DNA of 64,000 bases from Phytoactinopolyspora limicola (lineage in GTDB: Bacteria > Actinomycetota > Actinomycetes > Jiangellales > Jiangellaceae), in NCBI RefSeq assembly GCF_011320225.1, contig NZ_JAAOEN010000002.1, positions 558,584 to 622,583 on the forward strand. The letters are read 5' to 3'. The notes under the pieces were generated by a model. The model was not told the DNA's origin. It saw nothing but the letters and a program-made list of their open reading frames with translations, and did no database searches. The translations under genes and the position numbers were made by a program. Of this stretch, positions 54,588-61,642 are shown piece by piece (positions within the stretch are counted from its first letter, which is position 1; every line of letters starts with the position of its first letter).

Positions 54588-54623
54588 GGCACCGGGGCCG
54601 ATCGCGTATCGGCTCCGGGTGCC
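54588..54623 (+). terminator. Terminator after glpK
   Basis: GGCACCGGGGCCGAT and ATCGGCTCCGGGTGCC pair with one bulge and one mismatch around a 5-nt loop, 24 bp past the glpK stop. Confidence 0.75.
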
Positions 54624-54709
54624 CGGCCAGATACCAACACCAGCTCCTCAACCGATCGTCACCTGATCGTTCCCGAGCCCGATCCAGCACACCGGTAAGC
54701 TGGGAACCG

Positions 54710-56002
54710 ATGAGTGAGCCGCCCATGTCTCTCTGGCCTGCACCAACCGCGTCTAAGCCGGTGGAGGCCGACGTCACCTTGCCCGGCTCCAAATCAGTCA
54801 CCAATCGCGCCCTCGTGCTGGCCGCGCTGGCCACCACACCGTCGGTGTTGCGCAGGCCACTGATGGCCCGCGACACACAGCTCATGGTGGCCGCTCTGCG
54901 GGCCCTCGGGGCCGACATCAGCGAACACACCGACAGTTGGAAGGTCACTCCGGCCACGCTGGACACCAGCGCCGACGTCCATTGCGGCCTCGCCGGCACA
55001 GTGATGCGTTTCGTCCCGCCGGTTGCCGCCTTGTCCAGCGGACAGGTGCGCTTCGATGGCGACCCCCATGCCCGCGTGCGTCCCATGGAGGCGATGCTCG
55101 ACGCCCTGCGGGTGTTGGGTGTGCGTATCGAGGCCACCGGCCAACGCGGTCGGCTGCCGTTCACCGTGCACGGCACCGGCCGGGTACCGGGCGGGCCGGT
55201 CAGCCTGGACGCGTCGGCGTCGTCGCAGTTCGTCAGCGGCCTGTTGCTCGCCGGCGCCCGTTATGAGCAGGGTATCGAGGTCCGGCATACGGGCAAGCCG
55301 ATCCCGTCTATGCCGCACATCGATATGACGGTCGCGATGCTGCGCGAACGTGGGGTTCGCGTCGACGCCACCGAACGTCGTACCTGGCGGGTCCGCGCCA
55401 GCGCCATCAGAGGCATGAACACCACCATCGAACCCGACCTGTCCAACGCCGCCCCCTTCCTCGCCGCCGCCTTGCTCACCGGCGGAAGCGTGCGGGTCCC
55501 CGACTGGCCGGAAACCACCACCCAACCGGGCGATACCCTGCGTGACCTGCTCACTCGTATGGGCGCCACGTGTGTCCTGGACGACGGCCTGACGGTCACG
55601 GGCACCGGCACGGTCCATGGCATCGATGCCAACCTGCACGACGTCGGTGAACTCACCCCCGTACTCGCGGCGCTGTCAGCGCTGGCCGACCGTCCGTCGC
55701 GGCTGCGCGGCATCGGCCATCTACGCGGCCACGAGACCGACCGGCTCAAGGCGCTCGCCACCGAGATCAACCGGCTCGGCGGCGACGTCGTCGAGACCAG
55801 CGACGGCCTGACCATCCACCCCCGTCCGCTACACGGCGGCGTGTTCCACAGCTACGACGATCACCGGATGGCCCAGGCCGGTGCGGTACTCGGCTTGGCC
55901 GAGCCAGGCATCCAGGTAGAGAACATCGGCACCACAGCCAAGACACTTCCGGAGTTTCCTCGCATGTGGACGGCGATGCTCGAAATGGAGCACGTCGCGT
56001 GA
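54710..56002 (+). CDS. aroA: 3-phosphoshikimate 1-carboxyvinyltransferase (EPSP synthase)
   Basis: 430 residues. Shikimate-pathway step joining shikimate-3-phosphate and PEP. Signatures: [18 protein letters not shown] (binds both substrates), [17 protein letters not shown] in place of the more usual [24 protein letters not shown], and RIRGKETDRL-type loop reading [18 protein letters not shown]-terminal [15 protein letters not shown]. The actinobacterial class is recognised by this variation. ATG 54710; an ATG five codons on is possible. Overlaps rsgA by four bases. Confidence 0.95.
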   Translation: MSEPPMSLWPAPTASKPVEADVTLPGSKSVTNRALVLAALATTPSVLRRPLMARDTQLMVAALRALGADISEHTDSWKVTPATLDTSADVHCGLAGTVMRFVPPVAALSSGQVRFDGDPHARVRPMEAMLDALRVLGVRIEATGQRGRLPFTVHGTGRVPGGPVSLDASASSQFVSGLLLAGARYEQGIEVRHTGKPIPSMPHIDMTVAMLRERGVRVDATERRTWRVRASAIRGMNTTIEPDLSNAAPFLAAALLTGGSVRVPDWPETTTQPGDTLRDLLTRMGATCVLDDGLTVTGTGTVHGIDANLHDVGELTPVLAALSALADRPSRLRGIGHLRGHETDRLKALATEINRLGGDVVETSDGLTIHPRPLHGGVFHSYDDHRMAQAGAVLGLAEPGIQVENIGTTAKTLPEFPRMWTAMLEMEHVA

Positions 56003-57015
56003 ACTCGCGGCCGCGCACCTCGCGGCGATCTCCGGCGTCGTACGACGAAAGCGACGTCCGGATCCGGCCAGGCCGAGGTTCGCGGCCAAGAAGCAAGATC
56101 CGCCCAGCGCACAACAATGCGATCCCGGGCATGGTCATCGCTGTGGATCGAGGGCGCTACACCTGCGTCGCCGGTGACGACGAGCACACGGTGGTGGCGA
56201 TGAGCGCCCGCGAACTCGGCCGACGCGCGGTGGTGGTCGGCGATCGGGTCAGCTTGGTCGGCGACGTTTCCGGCCGCGACGGCTCGCTGGCTCGTATTGT
56301 CCGCGTGCACCCCCGGCGCGCCCAACTGCGCCGGACCGCCGACGACGAAGACCCGGTGGAACGGGTGGTCGTGGCTAATGCGGAACAGTTGGTCATCGTC
56401 ACGTCGGTCACCGATCCGCTGCCTCGCCCGCGGCTCATCGACCGTTGTCTGGTCGCCGCCTTCGACGCCGGCATGACACCGGTGCTGTGTATCACCAAAG
56501 CCGATCTCGGGGATCCCGGGTCGCTCCAAGCGTCCTACGCTCCGCTCGACGTCGCCACCGTCGTCGCCACGAGGGACGACGAAGCCGAACTGCGCGACCT
56601 GCTTCAGGGCCAGATGAGTGTGCTGGTCGGCCACTCGGGCGTGGGGAAGTCGACACTGGTCAACGCCTTGGTACCCAGCGCGCACCGAGCCACCGGGCAC
56701 GTGAACGTCGTGACCGGGCGCGGCCGGCATACCTCCACCAGCGCGGTAGCGTTGCGGCTGCCGGAGGGCGGATGGGTGATCGACACACCGGGTATCCGGT
56801 CCTTCGGGCTCGCGCACGTGGACCCGGGCGATCTCATCAAGGCGTTCGCGGACCTGACCGCCGAGACCGGCGACTGCCCCCGTGGGTGCACCCACGGCTC
56901 CGGCGAGCCGGAGTGTGCGCTCGACGCCGCACTGGACGCCGGCCGTCTGGATGCAGCGCGGGTCGACTCCTTCCGGCGCCTGCTCGCCAGTCGGGAACCC
57001 CAATCCGGCGACTGA
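55999..57015 (+). CDS. rsgA: Ribosome small-subunit-dependent GTPase A
   Basis: 338 residues. An N-terminal OB fold is followed by a circularly permuted GTPase: G4 CITKADLG precedes G1 [17 protein letters not shown], then the switch segment GRGRHTSTS and G3 [13 protein letters not shown]. The zinc motif at the end is [16 protein letters not shown] (Cys/His/Cys). Acts in 30S maturation. GTG 55999 overlaps aroA's stop, the usual aroA-rsgA arrangement of actinomycetes. Stop lies two bases before the 86-bp palindrome. Confidence 0.95.
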   Translation: MNSRPRTSRRSPASYDESDVRIRPGRGSRPRSKIRPAHNNAIPGMVIAVDRGRYTCVAGDDEHTVVAMSARELGRRAVVVGDRVSLVGDVSGRDGSLARIVRVHPRRAQLRRTADDEDPVERVVVANAEQLVIVTSVTDPLPRPRLIDRCLVAAFDAGMTPVLCITKADLGDPGSLQASYAPLDVATVVATRDDEAELRDLLQGQMSVLVGHSGVGKSTLVNALVPSAHRATGHVNVVTGRGRHTSTSAVALRLPEGGWVIDTPGIRSFGLAHVDPGDLIKAFADLTAETGDCPRGCTHGSGEPECALDAALDAGRLDAARVDSFRRLLASREPQSGD

Positions 57016-57016
57016 C

Positions 57017-57102
57017 CCGCCCTGCCCGTCCCCATGATCATGAACACTTTGCCGGGCCATGGCCCGGCAAAGTGTTCATGATCATGGGGACGGGCAGGGC
57101 GG
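57017..57102. repeat. 86-bp perfect palindrome (copy B of the extragenic family)
   Basis: All 43 base pairs match with no loop; the centre is between 57059 and 57060 (GGGCCAT|...GGCCC). The arm includes CCCCATGATCATGAACACTT followed by TGCCGGGCC. It lies exactly between the rsgA stop and the hisN start. It shares its core with the palindrome at 39415-39478, but the flanking arm parts and the centre differ, so it is not a recent identical copy. Confidence 0.97.
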
Positions 57103-57120
57103 AGGCGCTACAGTCTGGAC

Positions 57121-57909
57121 GTGGCCCATGACGATGATCTCCGGTTCGCCCACGTCCTCGCCGACGACGCCGACGCTCAGACACTCAGCCGCTTCCGGGC
57201 GGCTGACCTCAAGGTCGAGACCAAAACCGACCACACACCGGTCACCGAAGCCGACCGCGGGGCCGAGGAGGCGATCCGCCGCACTCTGTCCCGGGCGCGT
57301 CCCCGCGACGGCATCGTCGGGGAGGAGTTCGGCAGCGATGGCTACGCTGCCCGCCGCTGGGTAGTGGACCCGATCGACGGCACCAAGAACTTCGTCCGGG
57401 GTGTACCCGTGTGGGCCACGCTGATCGGTCTCATGGTGGAGGACGAGGTGGTCGCCGGCGTGGTCTCCGCGCCCGCGCTGAACCGGCGCTGGTGGGCCGC
57501 CAAGGGCACGGGAGCGTGGACCGGCCGGTCATTGTCATCGGCCGCTAGGTGCCGCGTCTCCAGCGTCAGCACACTTGATGCGGCGTCGCTGTCTTACTCC
57601 GACGTCACCGAGTGGGAGAAGCACGGCCGGCTGCCGGAGTTCCTCGACCTGATCCGGGCATGCTGGCGGAGCCGTGGCTACGGGGATTTCTGGTCGTACA
57701 TGCTCCTCGCCGACGGCGCGGTCGACATCGCGACCGAACCAGAACTCCAGCTCTACGACATGGCGGCCTTGGTGCCCATCGTTGAGGAGGCGGGCGGCCG
57801 GTTCACCGGTCTCGATGGCAAGCCCGGTCCGCACAGTGGTGACGCCTTGGCCACCAACGGACTCCTCCACGACGAGGTGCTGGCTCGACTGACCGGCGCG
57901 ACACACTAA
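57121..57909 (+). CDS. hisN: Histidinol-phosphatase, inositol-monophosphatase type
   Basis: 262 residues. Motifs of the metal-dependent phosphatase family: VTEADRGAEEAIR, IVGEEFG, WVVDPIDGTKNFVRG, and C-terminal LYDMAALVPIVEEAGGRFTGLDG. Actinobacterial HisN of this family catalyses the last phosphate removal in histidine synthesis. GTG 57121, 18 bp after the palindrome. The 3' end overlaps that of the convergent MFS gene by four bases. Confidence 0.9.
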   Translation: MAHDDDLRFAHVLADDADAQTLSRFRAADLKVETKTDHTPVTEADRGAEEAIRRTLSRARPRDGIVGEEFGSDGYAARRWVVDPIDGTKNFVRGVPVWATLIGLMVEDEVVAGVVSAPALNRRWWAAKGTGAWTGRSLSSAARCRVSSVSTLDAASLSYSDVTEWEKHGRLPEFLDLIRACWRSRGYGDFWSYMLLADGAVDIATEPELQLYDMAALVPIVEEAGGRFTGLDGKPGPHSGDALATNGLLHDEVLARLTGATH

Positions 57910-59495
57910 TTCCCTGCCTCGATGTCGGTGTCCACCCGGGCTGACGCCTCGGTCTGGCTCGACTCCACCAGCCGGACCTTCCGTAACACGACGGTGATCA
58001 CTACCGCCGCGACGACAAGAAACACGCTGCCTATCGCCGCTGTGACGTTGATGCCCTGAACGAACGCATCTCTGGCGTCATCGAGCAATCGATCCGCGAG
58101 TCCGGCGGGCAGATCCTCTGCCACCGCGACGGCGCCCCCCAGGGTTCCACTCGCGGCCGCCGCGGCTTCGGCCGGGAGGTCACTGGACAGCGCGTTCCCG
58201 ACGCTGTTTTGGTAGACCGCCGTTGCGACGCTACCCAGGGTGGCGATCCCGAGGGCGCCGCCGAACTCGGAGCCGGTCTCGTTCATCGCCGCCGCTGCGC
58301 CCGCGTTTTCCGGCGGCGCGGTGGCGACGACCAGACCATAGGCGAGCGTGATGGCCATACCCATACCTAACCCGAGCACCGCGTATCCGGCGAGGACACT
58401 CGTTATCGAGTCGGCGGCGTCGAGCTGGGTCAACAAGCCGAATCCCACGGCCATCAGCGCCAGCCCGGTTCCGACGACGAATCCGGGCCGGACCCATCTG
58501 ACGACCGCGGTTCCCACGGCGATGCCGATCACGTTCGCCGTCACCATCGGCAGCATCCAGAGAGCCGCGACGAACGGCCGGTATCCGAGCACGAGCTGTA
58601 GATACTGCACGACCAAGAAGCCAACGCCCGCACTCGCCAAGATGAGGATGGTGTTCGAGCCGATCGACGCGGCGAAGGCCCGGTGCCGGAACAGCCCGAC
58701 GTCGATCAATGGATCAGGCCGCGACCGTTGCCGGCGGACGAAGAGATAACCGATCAGCAGGCCCGCCGCGACCGCGACCAATGGCGGCACCCGGAGACCG
58801 TCCTCCGCGAGATCCTCGGCCAGCTTCTTCAACCCCCAGATGGTGGGCAGGACCGCTGCCATTGACAGGGCCACGCTCACCAGGTCGAAACGGCCAGGGT
58901 TCGGATCGGAGTATTCGGGCAGTAGAAGCGGCGCCAGGATGAGCAGCAACACCATGATGGGGATGTTGATGAGGAAGACCGAACCCCACCAGAAGTGGTC
59001 GACGAGGATCCCGCCGATGATCGAACCGAGCGGGAAACCGCTGCTGAACGCACCTGTCCACACGGCAATCGCGGTGCGCCGCTGACGGTCGTCACGGAAC
59101 ATGTGGCGGATCAGTGCGAGTGTCGACGGTGCCAGCGTGGCACCACCGATGCCGAGCAACGCCCGAGCCGCGATCAGCATCTCCGAGGTGGTCGAGTAGG
59201 CAGCTAGCAGCGACGCCAGACCGAACGCCACGGCGCCGATGATCAGCAAGCGTCGGCGACCGATCCGATCGCCGAGGGTGCCCATGGTGAGCAGGAGGCC
59301 AGCCATGAGAAAGCCGTAGATATCCATGATCCAGAGGAGTTGCGTCCCCGTCGGCTCGAGATCGGCGCTCACTGCTGGCGCGGCCATGAACAGCACGGAT
59401 AAGTCCATCGAGGCGAGAAGTGCCGGCAGCGTGAGGACAGTGAGGCCGACCCATTCGCGGGTACCGGCCCGATCGGGTAGTAAGTCGTTGCCCAT
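57906..59495 (-). CDS. MFS drug exporter, DHA2 (EmrB/QacA) family, 14 helices
   Basis: 529 residues with about 14 transmembrane segments. Motif A GTLGDRIGRRRLL after helix 2, motif C-like GFPLGSIIGG, and the extra two central helices of DHA2. The opening LPALLASMDLSVLFMAAPAVSADL is typical. ATG 59495 is chosen; a longer frame would run through the operator and the TetR gene's start. Likely an efflux pump induced through the divergent TetR regulator. Confidence 0.92.
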   Translation of the reverse strand: MGNDLLPDRAGTREWVGLTVLTLPALLASMDLSVLFMAAPAVSADLEPTGTQLLWIMDIYGFLMAGLLLTMGTLGDRIGRRRLLIIGAVAFGLASLLAAYSTTSEMLIAARALLGIGGATLAPSTLALIRHMFRDDRQRRTAIAVWTGAFSSGFPLGSIIGGILVDHFWWGSVFLINIPIMVLLLILAPLLLPEYSDPNPGRFDLVSVALSMAAVLPTIWGLKKLAEDLAEDGLRVPPLVAVAAGLLIGYLFVRRQRSRPDPLIDVGLFRHRAFAASIGSNTILILASAGVGFLVVQYLQLVLGYRPFVAALWMLPMVTANVIGIAVGTAVVRWVRPGFVVGTGLALMAVGFGLLTQLDAADSITSVLAGYAVLGLGMGMAITLAYGLVVATAPPENAGAAAAMNETGSEFGGALGIATLGSVATAVYQNSVGNALSSDLPAEAAAAASGTLGGAVAVAEDLPAGLADRLLDDARDAFVQGINVTAAIGSVFLVVAAVVITVVLRKVRLVESSQTEASARVDTDIEAGN

Positions 59496-59503
59496 GCCCG
59501 AAC

Positions 59504-59517
59504 TATACAAACGTATA
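59504..59517. promoter_or_regulatory. TetR operator between MFS and TetR genes
   Basis: TATAC-AAAC-GTATA inverted repeat, only nine bases upstream of the MFS start and in an AT-rich patch that also holds possible -10 boxes for the leftward promoter. Confidence 0.6.
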
Positions 59518-59540
59518 ATACATATGTCTAGGACGCCCGT

Positions 59541-60170
59541 ATGGGTTACAGTACCGTCATGGGCCACCGCGAAGCACTGCTCGAAGGCGCCAAACGCTGC
59601 CTTTACGAGAAGGGGTACGCCCGGACCACGGCGCGCGACATCGTCGCGGCATCCGGAACCAACCTGGCGTCCATCGGCTACCACTTCGGCTCCAAGGAAG
59701 CTCTCCTCAATGCCGCATTAACCGAGGCGGTCACCGAGATGGGTCAGGAGTTGCTCCAGGCCACCTCCAAGGACATGACCGGGCCCAGCATCGAGGATCT
59801 GAGCCGCGGGTGGAGCAACGCCATCAACCGCCTGAACGACTTCCGCCCGCTCCTCATCGCCCAACTGGAGGCCTGGGCGCAGATCGAGCGCTCACCCGAG
59901 CTCAGATCCGAACTCGCCGCCCTTTACCGAGCCCAGACGGAGAACGGATTGGAGCACGCCAAAGCCGTCGCACCATGGCTGGACGATCGCAGCGCTCGCG
60001 CCGCGGTCGTCCTGACGAACGCCATCGCCGACGGGCTCATGGTGCAATGGCTGCTCGACCCCGACAACGGCCCCACTGGCGAAGACGTCGCCCTCGGCCT
60101 AGCGGCACTCACCAGCGTCGTAACCGACGACGACACGACGCCGCGCCGGCCGCGCGCGGACTCCGAATGA
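59541..60170 (+). CDS. TetR-family regulator of the adjacent MFS exporter
   Basis: 209 residues. Helix-turn-helix REALLEGAKRCLYEKGYARTTARDIVAASGTNLASIGYHFGSKEALL; C-terminal ligand domain with FRPLLIAQLEAWAQIERSPELRSELAALY. Start ATG 59541 or the in-frame ATG at 59559 (MGHREALLEG), which fits the family N-terminus better. Divergent from the exporter. Confidence 0.88.
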   Translation: MGYSTVMGHREALLEGAKRCLYEKGYARTTARDIVAASGTNLASIGYHFGSKEALLNAALTEAVTEMGQELLQATSKDMTGPSIEDLSRGWSNAINRLNDFRPLLIAQLEAWAQIERSPELRSELAALYRAQTENGLEHAKAVAPWLDDRSARAAVVLTNAIADGLMVQWLLDPDNGPTGEDVALGLAALTSVVTDDDTTPRRPRADSE

Positions 60171-60783
60171 CCTGAGTCCACGACGGACCATCCATCGCAC
60201 ACCATGGCGTCACTGAATCATGGCGAATGACCCACGTGACACACCTGCCGGACCACCTGCGACATTCGCTGCCATAACGGCGATATCAGGAAATGCCGGA
60301 CACGGCGCAAACCAGCAACCAATATCGCGCCACTCTCCACCAGCCTGGTGCCGCAAATCCCAGCCGAAGCAGACACACCTACGCCATTGAAGCGGCCCCC
60401 ATCGAGGGCCACGCCAGCATCCGGTCACACCGGCCGAACTATCGGGCATTCACCACCGATAGGTCGGACACACGATAACGGGCATACAGGGACACAGCGC
60501 CATCACCCCGAATCGTGAACGTCGGAAATGCCGGCATTGCCGGCGGTCATGGCTTGCAGCCGCCGGCGGAGGTGGCATCCGGCGGCACACCCGGGGCGAT
60601 CAGGCACGGGTGCGCTCTCACGGTGGTGGCAGCGCAGCCACGGTTTGCTCAGCCGCCGAACATCTAGAACACTCACCTAGAGCCTTGGATTGCGACAAAC
60701 ATCCCGCGATCGCGTCATAGCGGACGCATGGGGCCGTATTGGTAGGTGATCGGGGAATGCGGATGACCCGCGAGGAGGGTTGA
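60171..60783. other. Gene-poor region between TetR and the degenerate-GGDEF gene
   Basis: About 610 bp with no gene I can support. A stretch at 60512-60535 (CACCCCGAATCGTGAACGT) vaguely resembles one arm of the extragenic palindrome family but has no second arm. The right end supplies the GGAGGG ribosome site for the next gene. Confidence 0.4.
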
Positions 60784-61611
60784 GTGCACCACACAGCGGG
60801 GTGCCGCCGAGAGGGCGCGCCAGCCACGACGCTCGTGTCGTCGTGGCTGGCGCACGTTCGGGGCGATCGCGGCACCAACGCGGACCCGCTCCCGCCACCC
60901 GGCGTCAATGCGGTGATGGAGGCCCTATCCAGGCCGTGGCCGGCACCTTCATGTGTGGCCGAGGCGCTGGTGATGTTCGCGTGGGAGCGAGCCTCCGGAG
61001 GCTCCGACCTCACCTGCACCATCGACGAGGTCGATGCGCTCTGGGATGTCCTGGAGGCCGAAGGAGTAGGCACCGTCGGCCGCCATCAGGCCAGGCATTG
61101 GGTCACCGACGCGTGGGTCGACGCCGTGGCGAGTCAACGCGGAGCGCCGGGCATCGAACCACTGTCCGGACTTCACACCGTCAGCTACCTGTTCGGCCGC
61201 ATCCAGGAACTGGACCGACTGGCCGACTCCACCACGGCGCACCTCGTCCTGGTCATGATCCGCTGGCACGAACCCAAGGATCCATGGACCCGGATCTCAT
61301 GCATCCTCCAGGTTGCGTCGGCGCTACGATCACACGTGCGCACAGAAGCGACATTGAGCCAATTTGGAACACACTGTGCGTTTGCATTAATACCGGACGA
61401 TGGCCGCGCGCGACTCGAACGTGGCGTACTGTTGAAAACACTTGAAACGGGGGAACTCGGCACAATGGGGGTCAGCGTTGAAATCGTCCCACTACCAGAA
61501 GATCGGTCCCTTGTAACTGAACTAATCGTACGACTTAGGGACGGATCATTGGTTGGGGATCAATTTGGTCCGATTGGCTGGTTCCAACCCGATGGATACT
61601 CCCTAGACTGA
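60784..61611 (+). CDS. Uncharacterised protein with degenerate GGDEF-like C-terminal part
   Basis: 275 residues. The C-terminal half follows the layout of a diguanylate cyclase: a strand-helix with HLVLVMIRWHEPKDPW, then VASALRSHVRTEATLSQFGTHCAFALIP, where a real enzyme would read R-x-GGDEF. The GGDEF residues are absent, so no catalysis is expected. The N-terminal half (about 40-140) is helical and unrecognised. GTG 60784 after GGAGGG. It ends 31 bp before the giant ECF fusion gene and may be its operon partner. Confidence 0.6.
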   Translation: MHHTAGCRREGAPATTLVSSWLAHVRGDRGTNADPLPPPGVNAVMEALSRPWPAPSCVAEALVMFAWERASGGSDLTCTIDEVDALWDVLEAEGVGTVGRHQARHWVTDAWVDAVASQRGAPGIEPLSGLHTVSYLFGRIQELDRLADSTTAHLVLVMIRWHEPKDPWTRISCILQVASALRSHVRTEATLSQFGTHCAFALIPDDGRARLERGVLLKTLETGELGTMGVSVEIVPLPEDRSLVTELIVRLRDGSLVGDQFGPIGWFQPDGYSLD

Positions 61612-61642
61612 TCGACATACCGAGAAGTAAAGGGACGCACCG

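Noticed and set aside
53614-55176. 520-codon open frame on the minus strand across glpK and aroA
   Set aside because: Spans two well-supported genes in antisense with no domain and no ribosome site; a codon-bias shadow.
60512-60545. Third copy of the TGATCATGAAC palindrome family
   Set aside because: Only part of one arm is similar and no pairing arm follows; too weak to call.
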